A DNA stretch of 64,000 bases from Candidatus Kouleothrix ribensis (GCA_016722075.1 JADKGW010000001.1:3658001-3722000), one strand, 5' to 3'; positions 31,479 to 40,766 are shown, counted from the first letter of the stretch. Notes: generated by a model not told the origin, from the letters alone. Translations and numbers: made by a program.

Positions 31479-33176
31479 ATGAGCGATGTTGCTTCGTTCG
31501 GCAGCTGGATGCGCCGGCGCCGCCGCGCGCTCGACCTGACGCAGGACGATCTTGCGCGCCAGGTTGGCTGTGCTGCGGTGATGATCCGAAAAATCGAGGC
31601 CGACGAGCGCCGGCCGTCGCAGCAGCTGGCCGAGCGACTGGCGCTCTGCTTGAAGATCGCCGAAAGCCAGCACGCCGAGTTTGTGCGGCTGGCCCGCATG
31701 GTGCCCACCCCGCACGAGTTAGCGCAGCTACCGATTGATCTGCCGGATGGCCTGGCCAGCTCCGAGCGCTACCCCGATACGCTGAGCCTGCCGGCCGATC
31801 TACAGCCGGCGCTGGCCAGAACGCCGCACACAGAGCCAGCCACCGCGCCAGGCTACTTCACCTTCCTCGATAAAGGGCACGCCGACAGCTACCGCCATAC
31901 ACCTATCGCGCAGTTGGCGTGGGCAATCCGCGCGCGCGAAAATCGCCTGGTGCTGGGCCTGCCGGGCATGGGCGTGTCGAACCTGCTGCGCTTTCTGGTG
32001 GCGCGCGGCACGGCGATCGTGCCGCAGGCGCTGTTTGCCTACTACGACTGCGATACGCTGCCTGGCGAAGATTTCGAGGAGGCGCTGTTCGAGGCGATTG
32101 CGGCTCAGCTGATCGAACAGGGGCTGCGTGAGCCACCGAACAACGCCAGGCCTGGCTACGCGCGATTACAGCGCCTGCTGATGCGCGTCGATGGCGACCC
32201 GGCTGGGCGAATCGCGCTGGTGATCGATCAGGCCGACGGGCTGGCGGCGATGGTTGGGCGCCCATTCTATCAGCGGCTCAAGGCGCTCACCGATCTGAAC
32301 AAGCGCGTTTGCGTGTTCATGGCGCTAGGCCCACAGGCCGCTGCCCAGGCCGACCCCGACGACCTGCTGTTTGCCGGGCGCAGGCTGGCGGTTGGCCGGC
32401 TTGGCGCCAGCGATATGCAGGATGCAATTGCCGAGGAAGCGCGCCGGTTGGCGATCGAATTTGCTGCGCCGACCCAGGCGCTGCTCGCTGCGCTGGCCGG
32501 CGGGCACCCTGGCTTGCTGCGCTCGCTCGCCTCGGCCACGGCGGCTGGCGCGCTGGCCGGCACGCCCAACCCCGACACAGCGGCCGAGCGTATGCTCGCG
32601 CGCGACGACGTGCGCTACCGCTGCCGCAAGCTGTGGAATGCGCTACCACCCACACAGCAGGCCGCGCTCGGCTGCTTTGTGCGCGGCGCGCCGCTGGATG
32701 AGGCCCAGCTTGGCTGGCTGTGCGAGTATGGGTTGATCGAACGCGTACTCGACGCCGACCAGGTCTGCTCGCCGATCGTGCGCGAGTTCGTGCTGACGCA
32801 GGCGCCACCACCCGAACCCGCGCCGCTGGCGCCAGGCGCGCTGGCAGCGGTGACGATCGTACAGCCTAGCCTCGATCGCGCCGGGCTGATCCGGGCCGGC
32901 AAGGTGCTTAAGGGCGGCGACGAAGTAGCGGTATCGCGGCTCGCGCTCCGGCTGATCTACTTTCTGACGCGCGAGCGCAGGATCTGCACCCGCCACGAGA
33001 TCGCCGGCTATGTCTGGTTTGGCGCGAACACCGAAGGGGTTTCCGATGCCGCGATCGATGATCTGATCCGGCAGGTGCGCCAGCGGTTAGGCGGCGAGTA
33101 TATCAAGAACCATCGTGGCCAGGGCTACGAGTGGATGGGGCATCCAGATACGCACACAGCAGCGCGCACGAGATAA
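31479..33176 (+). CDS. HTH - degenerate P-loop ATPase - winged-helix regulator
   Basis: A 565-residue cytosolic protein. Residues 5-70 form an XRE helix-turn-helix (FGSWMRRRRRALDLTQDDLARQVG). The middle resembles a STAND/AAA ATPase, but its P-loop reads GLPGMGVSN: the Walker A lysine is Val, so ATP hydrolysis is doubtful. A Walker-B-like IALVIDQADG follows, then a helical region (AGGHPGLLRSL) and a C-terminal OmpR-like winged helix (RICTRHEIAGYVW...LIRQVRQRLGG-YI-NHRGQGYEW). Start ATG 31479 has GAGG at 31469-31472 and follows a consensus promoter. Its 3' end overlaps the convergent kinase gene by 74 nt. It may control the exported cluster. Confidence 0.8.
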   Translation: MSDVASFGSWMRRRRRALDLTQDDLARQVGCAAVMIRKIEADERRPSQQLAERLALCLKIAESQHAEFVRLARMVPTPHELAQLPIDLPDGLASSERYPDTLSLPADLQPALARTPHTEPATAPGYFTFLDKGHADSYRHTPIAQLAWAIRARENRLVLGLPGMGVSNLLRFLVARGTAIVPQALFAYYDCDTLPGEDFEEALFEAIAAQLIEQGLREPPNNARPGYARLQRLLMRVDGDPAGRIALVIDQADGLAAMVGRPFYQRLKALTDLNKRVCVFMALGPQAAAQADPDDLLFAGRRLAVGRLGASDMQDAIAEEARRLAIEFAAPTQALLAALAGGHPGLLRSLASATAAGALAGTPNPDTAAERMLARDDVRYRCRKLWNALPPTQQAALGCFVRGAPLDEAQLGWLCEYGLIERVLDADQVCSPIVREFVLTQAPPPEPAPLAPGALAAVTIVQPSLDRAGLIRAGKVLKGGDEVAVSRLALRLIYFLTRERRICTRHEIAGYVWFGANTEGVSDAAIDDLIRQVRQRLGGEYIKNHRGQGYEWMGHPDTHTAARTR

Positions 33177-34692
33177 AGGCATACAGCTTCTGCTGCGGGC
33201 TGCGGTCGCGGTAGGCCAGCATTGGCAGGGTGGCGTGCAGCAGCGCCAGGTAGTATGGCCGCACGTCGAGCCCCACCAGGTAGCGGCGCGCTTCGGTGCG
33301 CACGGCGGCCACGGCCGGCCCAACCAGTTCGAGCGCGCTGGCCGGCCCGGCAGCACCCGGCTGCGGTTGGGGAAGAGTGAACGCCGGCAGCAATTTCGTC
33401 TCTAATGCATAGAGCGCGGCACAATCTGCGCCGGCGATCGGGAACAAGCCGAATTTGATATCGGCCTCCAGGCGCGCGAGATCCTGGAAGGTCGGCCCGA
33501 CGTGAGCATGCGGGAAATCGATCAGCCAGGCCTGGATCGCGCCGTGCGAGTTGGCGCTGATCAGAATATTGCCCAGGTGAAAGTCGCCGTGGATGATCGA
33601 GTCGTAGCGCTGGTTGGGATCGGTGGCCCACTCACCAAGCTGGTTGGAGGCTTCGAAGACGGTTTTCAGCCAGTGGAATGGGTTGCGCAGCTTCAGCCCC
33701 TCGCCGAGTGTCAGATATGCCTCACTGCTGGTGATCTGTTCGAGCGCTGCGATCTGCAGCACTTGCCCGACCTTGCAGATCGCATCCTCCAGGTCGCTCC
33801 GCTTCTCTTTTAAGCGTTTGTACGCAGCAGGCAGCGTGGTATTCGATCGTGTTCGCTGGCCCCACCAGGGGTTGATTGCCCGAAAGACATGATTCAATAC
33901 ATCGTGGATGAGTTGGTGATTATTGTGAGTTCCGATAAATTCGCCGAGTGTTTGGATCTGGCCTAACGGATCATCGGTAGATGGATTATAGCCGGCCAGG
34001 TTGTATGTAATCGCGCCCCAGGCAACCGAGTCGATCCGCCCTTCGGCGCGACACACTTTGGGGGTGCCGGGCGTGGTACCCAGGCGCTGCTCGGCATACT
34101 CGTGGTACTGGCGTGCTTCGATGCGGATGTTTTCGGCACGGTCGATTTTTAGCACCAGCGGGGCATTTTTGCCCGACTGAATGAGCAGCACGCTGCGCTC
34201 GATTTTTGTGCCGGGGAAGATCTTTAGAATCGTCAATTCACCAGCGTCATTAGCGTCGAACTGTGCAACCATCATGATCATGCGCATCTGCTCGAAGAGC
34301 ATAACGCGATCGTTCGGGCTTAGCGTGTGTGTGTGTTCGAGCCAGCGCTGCACCAGCAACTCAAACCCAACCACAGTTGGAATATTCCGCAGCGTATTGG
34401 CCTCGGCGGCTGCCAGCTGTTCGGCCAGTGCGCTACGCTGTGTGCCCACCTGCGCCAGGCGCGTGGTCAGCTCGGCGTGCTCGGTTTGCAGGCTGCTCAG
34501 CGCCCAGCCCACCAGCCCGACCGCCACAGCCAGCGCGCCTAGTGTAAGCGCTGGCCCAGGGTGCATATACGAAACCCGGTCGCGCCAGAACCAGGCGGCA
34601 ACCGCCATCAGGATGAGGCTCAGCGCCAACCCAAGCGAGAGCTGCCGGCGCCACGGTAGGCTGCGCGACCGCTCGATCCATCCATGCATCAT
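33103..34692 (-). CDS. Membrane-anchored APH-like kinase-fold protein
   Basis: A 529-residue protein with two N-terminal membrane helices (LSLGLALSLILMAVAAW, LGALAVAVGLVGWAL), a coiled coil (about 65-95) and a large cytosolic domain. The domain ends in aminoglycoside-phosphotransferase/choline-kinase motifs: the catalytic loop IIHGDFHLGNIL (Asp and Asn of the Brenner motif) and the metal-binding WLIDFPHAHVG. An N-lobe Lys in LVLKIDRAEN fits ATP binding. From memory, similar kinases have been grouped with ternary conflict systems (TCAD9-like); I cannot verify this. Start ATG 34692 has GGAG at 34704-34701. It is divergent from the exported operon at 34844. Confidence 0.65.
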   Translation of the reverse strand: MMHGWIERSRSLPWRRQLSLGLALSLILMAVAAWFWRDRVSYMHPGPALTLGALAVAVGLVGWALSSLQTEHAELTTRLAQVGTQRSALAEQLAAAEANTLRNIPTVVGFELLVQRWLEHTHTLSPNDRVMLFEQMRMIMMVAQFDANDAGELTILKIFPGTKIERSVLLIQSGKNAPLVLKIDRAENIRIEARQYHEYAEQRLGTTPGTPKVCRAEGRIDSVAWGAITYNLAGYNPSTDDPLGQIQTLGEFIGTHNNHQLIHDVLNHVFRAINPWWGQRTRSNTTLPAAYKRLKEKRSDLEDAICKVGQVLQIAALEQITSSEAYLTLGEGLKLRNPFHWLKTVFEASNQLGEWATDPNQRYDSIIHGDFHLGNILISANSHGAIQAWLIDFPHAHVGPTFQDLARLEADIKFGLFPIAGADCAALYALETKLLPAFTLPQPQPGAAGPASALELVGPAVAAVRTEARRYLVGLDVRPYYLALLHATLPMLAYRDRSPQQKLYAFISCALLCAYLDAPSTRSPGHDGS

Positions 34693-34843
34693 TGCTATTA
34701 CTCCACATGGAACGCAGACCGTGCCGAATCATACCTGATACAGTAATTTCTGACAACTTCCCCAACCAACTCACAGGCATTTCCCAGACTCACACGCATT
34801 GTTCAGGTGTATGCTCTGTAGTAGCGACATGTGCGAGGACTAT

Positions 34844-35332
34844 ATGCCCATATGCTCACGCTTCTCGCCGCGCGGCCTGGCGCTGGCGCTCGCGCTGACG
34901 GTGCCGCTGGCCACACTATTGATCACCCGCGCCGCGTTTGCGCCTGCGTGCGATGCCGCGCGGTCGGCGACCGATATCGCCGTGTATGTCGACAACGAGC
35001 GGCTCAGCCAGTTCAGCATCCAGAACGATACGCGCCAGAACCCGATCGAGGTCGAACATTTTCAGACCGTCGAGGTGCAGGCCACGATCGTGCCGCAGCC
35101 GGCCGGCTGTAGCGATAGTTTTAACATCGACTGGGAGCTGTCGTTTGTGGTCTTCGAGCCGCACGAGATCCGCACCATCCGCGAAACGGCCAATAGCGCG
35201 CGCATCGAGATCATGCTAGGCGAGCAGCGGCCCAACCCACAGGGCGAGGATCATATTGTCGTGGTTGTGCGCGATGCGTCGGGGCACGCCATTCGCGCCG
35301 TGATTATACAACTGAAAGGGAAGCGCATATGA
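34844..35332 (+). CDS. Small exported or membrane-tethered beta-sandwich protein
   Basis: A 162-residue protein of unknown function. One hydrophobic segment (GLALALALTVPLATLLI) is a signal anchor or signal peptide, followed by a beta-rich domain with two cysteines (PACDAA, AGCSDS) that may pair outside the membrane. Start ATG 34844 has GAGGA at 34835-34839; the frame is open further upstream to a TTG at 34799 but without a better site. Its stop overlaps the next start (ATGA, 35329-35332), so it is translationally coupled to the lipoprotein gene and is likely the first gene of the exported operon. Confidence 0.65.
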   Translation: MPICSRFSPRGLALALALTVPLATLLITRAAFAPACDAARSATDIAVYVDNERLSQFSIQNDTRQNPIEVEHFQTVEVQATIVPQPAGCSDSFNIDWELSFVVFEPHEIRTIRETANSARIEIMLGEQRPNPQGEDHIVVVVRDASGHAIRAVIIQLKGKRI

Positions 35333-36636
35333 ACAGGCCGTTCCATATTCTGATCATTCTGGCGCTGCTGTGTGCCGGCTTGGGCGCGTGCGGCGGCCCC
35401 AGCGATCCCTGTAGCTCGGGCCAGATCGTGCCGACGGTGACGATTATCGCGCCGAGCGATATTACGGCCGAGGAGGTGGTGGCGCAGGGCCAGGTGATGA
35501 ACTTCACGGCCGACTCGAACCCGGTCGAGGTTGCGTTCGAGTGGACGAAGAGCGGCAGCGGCACGTTGATCGACACCAACAAGCGCACCGCGCGCTACAC
35601 CGCGCCCGATTCGGTGGCGAAATCGGAAGATGTGACGATCACGGTCAAGATCATCGACCAGAAGACAAGCTGCTCGGCGGTACAGCAGGTGAACCTGCGC
35701 CTGCTGCCGGCTGCCGGCACGGCGACCCCATCCAAGACGCTCACGCCGATTCCAGAAACGCCGCGCCCGCCCGCAGTGACGCCGCCGCCCAGCGCCACAC
35801 CTGCCACGCCCGCGCCGCTGGGCCTGAATGTGCGCGACGGCGACCAGGTGGCGCAGACGATCACGCTGATGGGTGAGCTGCCGCCTGGCTTGCAGGGCAA
35901 CCTGTGGGTGTTGATTGTGCCGCCGAACGGCCTGCTCTACCCGCAGTCGCCAAATGCCTGTAAAGGCGCCGGCACGCCCACAGTCGGCAGCCGCTGGGAG
36001 CTGCGGGTCGGCTTCGGTGGTGTGGGCGACGAGGGCCTCCCATTTCAGATTGTGCTGGTCGATGCCAATGCGGCCGGCAGCCAGGCCATCGCCGACACGC
36101 TGCGGCAGTGGTGCCGCACAAATAACTTCCCTGGTATGCAGGCGCTGCCGGCCGGCGCCCAGGCGATCGGGCAGCCGATCAAGGTAACGCGCAACGGCGA
36201 GCGCTGGGGGCCGGCGCCGGCCATCCCCGACGCCCGGCTGCCCGGCCAGGTGACACTAACCAGCCTGGCCGAGGGTGACCAGGTGACGCAGCGGCAGCTG
36301 CTGAAAGGCACCTACACCGGCGATGTCACGGCGACGATCTGGGTGCTGGTGTACGCGGTCAATGGCCGCTGGTACCCGCAGTCGGCGAATGCCTGCAACA
36401 ACGTTCACGCGCAGATGGAAGGCGGCGCCTGGCAGGCGCTGGCCGGCTTCGGCGGCCCGACCAACGGCGGCGAGGCGTTCGACGTGGTGGTGCTGCTGGC
36501 CGACGCCGATGCGCACGCGGCCCTGGCGGCGCAGCAGCAGCAGTGGTGCGCGGCCAACAACTACGCCGGCTACCTGACGCTCGAATTGCCGGCTGGCCTT
36601 TCGGAAAAGGCGCGGGTGCGGGTGGTGCGGAAATAA
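35329..36636 (+). CDS. Lipoprotein with Ig-like domain and two two-cysteine repeats
   Basis: A 435-residue predicted lipoprotein (ILALLCAGLGAC lipobox, then Gly-Gly). An Ig-like domain (about 35-125) is followed by a Thr/Pro-rich linker and two copies of a repeat of ~120 residues. Each repeat has the core LW-LI/V--NG--YPQS--AC near its start and a QWC near its end, and closes with LPAG. The same repeat occurs twice in the protein at 38301-39629. Each repeat contains this one cysteine pair, probably a disulfide. Start is coupled to the upstream gene by ATGA. Extracellular binding is a reasonable guess. Confidence 0.72.
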   Translation: MNRPFHILIILALLCAGLGACGGPSDPCSSGQIVPTVTIIAPSDITAEEVVAQGQVMNFTADSNPVEVAFEWTKSGSGTLIDTNKRTARYTAPDSVAKSEDVTITVKIIDQKTSCSAVQQVNLRLLPAAGTATPSKTLTPIPETPRPPAVTPPPSATPATPAPLGLNVRDGDQVAQTITLMGELPPGLQGNLWVLIVPPNGLLYPQSPNACKGAGTPTVGSRWELRVGFGGVGDEGLPFQIVLVDANAAGSQAIADTLRQWCRTNNFPGMQALPAGAQAIGQPIKVTRNGERWGPAPAIPDARLPGQVTLTSLAEGDQVTQRQLLKGTYTGDVTATIWVLVYAVNGRWYPQSANACNNVHAQMEGGAWQALAGFGGPTNGGEAFDVVVLLADADAHAALAAQQQQWCAANNYAGYLTLELPAGLSEKARVRVVRK

Positions 36637-36647
36637 GGAGGACGATG

Positions 36648-38285
36648 ATGTCGTACAGAGTTCGCCGCGTTGGGCTGGCGCTTGGAGCGGTGCTGCTGCT
36701 CGCAGCGCTGACGCCGCTGGGGGTCGGCGCGCAGGCCGCGCAGCGCTGCTTCGCCGAAACCGGCTTCTGCATCGCCGGCCGCATCCGCGAGTTCTGGGAA
36801 CAGAACGGCGGGCTGCCGGTGTTCGGCCTGCCGATCGCAGCGCAGCAGGCCGAGCAGATCGAAGGGCGCGCCATCCAGGCCCAGTGGTTCGAGCGCAACC
36901 GGCTTGAGCTGCACCCCGAAAACGCCCGCCCCTACGATGTGCTGCTCGGCCGCCTGGGCGCCGACCGGCTGAGCCAGGACGGGCGCGATTGGTTCCAGTT
37001 CCCGCCCAGCCAGCCACGGCCCGGCTGCCAGTTTTTTGCCGAAACGGGGCATAACGTCTGCGGCGCCCTGCTGCGCGCCTGGCGCGCCAGCGGCCTCGAA
37101 TTCGACGGCCGGCGCGGCGCCAGCGCGGCCGAAAGCCTGGCACTGTTCGGCCTGCCACTCAGCGACGCGATCAACGAGCCGATCGAGGGCCAGGAGTACA
37201 GTGTGCAGTGGTTCGAGCGCGCGCGCTTCGAGCTGCACCCCGAGCATGCCGCACCCTACGATGTGCTGCTCGGCCGGCTGGGCAGCGAGGTGCAGTCGCC
37301 GCTGCGCGATCTGTTCGGCCAGGTGGGCGGCGGCACGGTGTTCGTGTTCGTCAACCCGCCCGGCCGGCTGGATGTACAGTTCGCACAAACCGACGACTGC
37401 CGGCACACCGGGCAGTATGGCCTGCGCCTGGATTACGACTTTACCGGCAATGGCAACGGCGGCTGGGTGGTACAGTGGGCCAGGGCGCCCGGCGATCGGC
37501 TCGACGCCGCGCAGTACAACACGCTCAGCTTCTGGGTGCGCGGCACGGCGCCGAACGGCTTTCAGGCCGGCCTGAAGGACACCGGCGAGCACGAGGTCAA
37601 GGCCGAGACGCGCGACTACGTGGCGGTGAGCCCGAGCGAGTGGCGCAAAGTCAGCGTACCACTGAGCGCCTTTGCCGACGCGCGTGGGCCGGTCGACCTC
37701 GCTGCGATCAGGAATGTCAACTTTGGCTTCAACGCCGGCCATGGCGCCGGCAGCGTGTGTGTCGACGATCTGCGGTTCGAACAGCTCGCGCGCACAGCCC
37801 TCGAGGATGTGGCGCTGTCGAACGACCAAGCGGCTGGCGCGCATATCTTCAGCTGGCAAAGCCCACCCGGCGCCCTGAGCGCGCGCCTGGCCGAGGGCTG
37901 CCGCCATTCGGGCGAGTATGGCCTGCAGCTGACCTACAACTTCGCCGGGGCCGGCAATGGCGGCTGGGGTCTGCACTGGGCCGATACCCCGGCCCGCGCC
38001 TTCGACGCTGCTACCTTCGATGCGCTGAGCCTGTGGGTGCGCGGCACGGCGCCGCAGGGTTTCCATATCGGCATCAAGGATCGCCGCCAGCACGAGCTGA
38101 AGGTTGAGGCGCGCGCGTATGTGGCGGTTGACCCGGCCGAGTGGCGGCTGGTGCGCGTGCCGCTGAGCACGTTTGCCGATGGCGGTGGGGCGGTCGACAT
38201 CACCGCGATCGAGAATATCAGCCTTGGCTTCAGCGGCGCGCATGGCGCCGGCGACATCTGCATTGACGAGATCGGGTTTCAGTGA
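36648..38285 (+). CDS. Secreted protein: two FELHPEN-type modules plus two CBM11-like jelly rolls
   Basis: A 545-residue exported protein; signal peptide LALGAVLLLAALTPLGVGAQA. Two Chloroflexota-type modules come first (CFAETGFCIAGRIREFW...HPENARPYDVLLGRLG and FFAETGHNVCGALLRAW...HPEHAAPYDVLLGRLG). Two jelly-roll domains follow, each with GGW-V/L-W, LS-WVRGTAP-GF, a KD---HE-K-E-R-YV segment, EWR-V-VPLS-FAD and CVDD/CIDE near the end, like CBM11/CIA30 carbohydrate-binding domains. AAGGAGG at 36635-36641 favours ATG 36648; ATG 36645 is adjacent. It follows the lipoprotein by 11 nt. Polysaccharide binding is inferred from fold resemblance only. Confidence 0.78.
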   Translation: MSYRVRRVGLALGAVLLLAALTPLGVGAQAAQRCFAETGFCIAGRIREFWEQNGGLPVFGLPIAAQQAEQIEGRAIQAQWFERNRLELHPENARPYDVLLGRLGADRLSQDGRDWFQFPPSQPRPGCQFFAETGHNVCGALLRAWRASGLEFDGRRGASAAESLALFGLPLSDAINEPIEGQEYSVQWFERARFELHPEHAAPYDVLLGRLGSEVQSPLRDLFGQVGGGTVFVFVNPPGRLDVQFAQTDDCRHTGQYGLRLDYDFTGNGNGGWVVQWARAPGDRLDAAQYNTLSFWVRGTAPNGFQAGLKDTGEHEVKAETRDYVAVSPSEWRKVSVPLSAFADARGPVDLAAIRNVNFGFNAGHGAGSVCVDDLRFEQLARTALEDVALSNDQAAGAHIFSWQSPPGALSARLAEGCRHSGEYGLQLTYNFAGAGNGGWGLHWADTPARAFDAATFDALSLWVRGTAPQGFHIGIKDRRQHELKVEARAYVAVDPAEWRLVRVPLSTFADGGGAVDITAIENISLGFSGAHGAGDICIDEIGFQ

Positions 38286-38300
38286 TGTGATGGTACGCCA

Positions 38301-39629
38301 ATGAACCAGCACGAAATAAACCATCTACGCAAGTTGATCGCGGCCCATAACGATCGCCTGCGCGTGCTTGAGATCTACGCGGCGCGCTATGGCTGGGCCA
38401 CGCCGCCCGAGGTTCAAAACGAAATTGCAGCGATCAAAGCCACGATCGCGTCGATCGAACAGCAGCTTGCCGACGGCACGCTGGCATCGTACGAGCAGGG
38501 GCAAGCGATCCTCGGCACGGCCGGTACGCGCATCGCCGCGCTCGATCGGCGGTACCTGCGCCTGGGCCGGGCCGGGCGGCTGGGCATCGTGCTGCTGCTG
38601 CTGCTGCTGGTTGCCGGGGCGTTCTTCGCGCTACGCAGCCTGACTGGCTCGAACAGCGAGCCGGCCGCGCGCAACCCGGCCACACCAACCGCCCCGGCAT
38701 ATAGCCCAACTGAAACGCCGACGTTCACGCCAACCGCCAGCGTAACGCCCACACCTAGCGCTACCGCGTCACCGCCCGTGCCGCGCTGGCCAATCGTGGC
38801 GGCCGGCGCTGCGCTGGAGGATGGCGCCCATGTCGCGCATACGCTTACGCTGATTGGTGGCTACCCGGCCGAGCTGCCGCAGACCGACGATCTGTGGATC
38901 TTCATTAAAACACCGAGCGGCCTGTACTACCCGCAATCCCTGCACCCCTGCGCTGGCGAAGCCACGCCGAAGCAGCAGGACCGCTGGGAGATGCGGGTTG
39001 GCTTTGGCCAACCGGGCGCCAGCGATATTGGGAAGATCTTTGAGATTCTGGTGACCGCCGCAACCCCCGGCATTAGCCGTAGTATCGGCGATACCGTGCG
39101 AGATTGGTGCCAGCATGTCAGCTTCCCCGGCCTGGCCGAACTCCCGCCGGGTCTGGTGGTCGAGCGCACGGTTGTGGTCATCCGCACCGCCGAGCAGTTC
39201 GCTATTCCGTCGGATATCTCGACCGCCCAGCTGCCAGGGCAAGTCGTGATCACCAGCCCGATCTCGGGCACGCTTGCGCCGCGCGCGCCGGCAATCACCG
39301 GCACATTTGCCGATACCGGTACGGCCAGGATCTGGGTGCTGGTGCATCCGATCAACGGCCGCTGGTACCCGCAATCGGCGAGTGCTTGCAGGCATATCCA
39401 TACGCAAATCGCCGGGGCGAGCTGGTCGGCGCCGGCAATTCTGGGCGGCGATGCCAACGCCGGCGAGCCGTTCGATATCGTGGTGGCGCTGGCCGATGCC
39501 GAGGCGCATGCCTTCCTCGACGCGAAGCAGGCCGAGTGGTGTGCCGCCGGGACTGCGCCGGGCCTGCTCACGATCGAGCTGCCGCCCGGCCTGACGCAGA
39601 AGGCGCACATCCGGGTGATTCGTGAGTAG
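38301..39629 (+). CDS. Transmembrane protein: cytosolic effector-associated-like coil, TM, two exported two-cysteine repeats
   Basis: A 442-residue bitopic protein. Residues 5-60 form two helices (LRKLIAAHNDRLRVLEIYAARYG, then PPEVQNEIAAIKATIASIE) that match the pattern of small effector-associated or adaptor domains found before STAND, CHAT or TIR effectors in Chloroflexota and cyanobacteria. One membrane helix (about 94-114, IVLLLLLLVAGAFF) and a Thr/Pro-rich stalk follow. Two copies of the repeat seen in the lipoprotein at 35329 come last (YYPQSLHPC...DWC, WYPQSASAC...EWC). This design could carry an extracytoplasmic binding event to a cytosolic partner. It lies 15 nt after the preceding gene; start has no clear ribosome binding site. 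Confidence 0.7.
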   Translation: MNQHEINHLRKLIAAHNDRLRVLEIYAARYGWATPPEVQNEIAAIKATIASIEQQLADGTLASYEQGQAILGTAGTRIAALDRRYLRLGRAGRLGIVLLLLLLVAGAFFALRSLTGSNSEPAARNPATPTAPAYSPTETPTFTPTASVTPTPSATASPPVPRWPIVAAGAALEDGAHVAHTLTLIGGYPAELPQTDDLWIFIKTPSGLYYPQSLHPCAGEATPKQQDRWEMRVGFGQPGASDIGKIFEILVTAATPGISRSIGDTVRDWCQHVSFPGLAELPPGLVVERTVVVIRTAEQFAIPSDISTAQLPGQVVITSPISGTLAPRAPAITGTFADTGTARIWVLVHPINGRWYPQSASACRHIHTQIAGASWSAPAILGGDANAGEPFDIVVALADAEAHAFLDAKQAEWCAAGTAPGLLTIELPPGLTQKAHIRVIRE

Positions 39630-39659
39630 CCTGGCATGGCCGAAGAAAGGAGCAATCCG

Positions 39660-40751
39660 ATGCTACATCGACAGTTGCCGCGCGTATGCGCCTGTGCGCT
39701 GGCGCTGCTGGTGCTTGGTGGGCCGGCGCTGGCCGGCCCGCCCGCCGCGCTGACGCCCCGTGTATATCTGCCAGCCACCCAGGCGATCTGGCCGCTGAAT
39801 GATCTGCTGGCGCAGGACTATGCAGCCAGCACTTACCAGTTTCTCAACCCGCCCGGCCACCTGGATGCACGCCTGGCCGCCGATTGCCGCCGCAGCCGCA
39901 GCTACGGCCTGCGGATCGAGTATTCGTTCAGCGGGCCGGGCAACGGCGGCTGGGTCGCGACCTGGGAACATTCACCGACTCTGCATATCGATGTCTCCAG
40001 CTACTCTACGCTGATCATGTGGGCAAAGGGCAGTGCGCCCAACGGCTTCCATATCGGCCTGAAAGACGCTGCCGAGCGCGAGAGCAAGGCCGAAACGCAG
40101 CCGCGTGTGAGCCTGAGCCCGGCCGAGTGGCGCCGGGTCGCAGTGCCGCTGAGCGCCTTCGTTGCTGCCGCTGGCCCGGTCGATCTCAAAAACATCAAGA
40201 ACGTCAATATCGGCGTGAATGCCAGCCACGGCGCCGGCAGCATCTGCATCGACAATATCAGTTTTGGCCGGCCGCTCGACGAGGTGTACCTGAACGACGA
40301 TGGCGGCCAGGAGTTCGACTTCTTGAACCCGCCTGGCTCGCTGGCGCATTCCTATAGCGCCGAATGCCGCCGCAACAATACTGCCGGCCTGCACGTCGCC
40401 TACAGCTTTACGGCCGGCGGTAATGGTGGCTGGGGCGTGCATTGGGATCACGCGCCCTATCGCCACTTCGACGCCACACCCTTTGGTGCGCTGGGCATGT
40501 GGGTGAAGGGCAGCGCGCCTAACGGCTTCCATATCGGCTTGAAAGACACCACCGGCCACGAGGTTAAGGCCGAGGCGCGCGATTATCTGGCCGTGAGTGC
40601 GAGCGAGTGGCGCAAGCTCAGCGTGCCGTTGGGCGCCTTCGCCGACGCAAACGGGCCAGTCGAGCCGGCGTTCGTGCAGAATATCAATGTCGGCTTCAAC
40701 GCCAGCCACGGCCTGGGCGACATCTGCATCGCCGACGTGGCGTTTGAATAA
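39660..40751 (+). CDS. Secreted protein with two CBM11-like jelly rolls
   Basis: A 363-residue exported protein; signal peptide CACALALLVLGGPALAGP. A short PRVYLPATQ stretch resembles the YLP tails of other secreted proteins here. Two jelly-roll domains follow, closely related to those at 36648-38285: FLNPPG-L, CRRS-SYGL, GNGGW-, WAKGSAPNGFHIGLKD, EWRRVAVPLSAF and ICIDNI in the first; the second is nearly the same. AAAGGAG at 39646-39652 sets ATG 39660; the frame is open eight codons earlier. It is probably a duplicate of the C-terminal half of the 36648 gene product. Confidence 0.78.
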   Translation: MLHRQLPRVCACALALLVLGGPALAGPPAALTPRVYLPATQAIWPLNDLLAQDYAASTYQFLNPPGHLDARLAADCRRSRSYGLRIEYSFSGPGNGGWVATWEHSPTLHIDVSSYSTLIMWAKGSAPNGFHIGLKDAAERESKAETQPRVSLSPAEWRRVAVPLSAFVAAAGPVDLKNIKNVNIGVNASHGAGSICIDNISFGRPLDEVYLNDDGGQEFDFLNPPGSLAHSYSAECRRNNTAGLHVAYSFTAGGNGGWGVHWDHAPYRHFDATPFGALGMWVKGSAPNGFHIGLKDTTGHEVKAEARDYLAVSASEWRKLSVPLGAFADANGPVEPAFVQNINVGFNASHGLGDICIADVAFE

Positions 40752-40766
40752 GCGCGGGGTGCAACC

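Noticed and set aside
34799..34843. TTG start extending the 162-residue exported protein by 15 residues
   Set aside because: ATG 34844 has a GAGGA site at proper spacing and directly precedes the hydrophobic segment.
36570..38324. A 584-codon minus-strand open frame antisense to the two-jelly-roll protein gene
   Set aside because: Its repeats mirror those of the plus-strand gene, it has no export signal or motif, and the plus strand has a strong ribosome binding site and a signal peptide.
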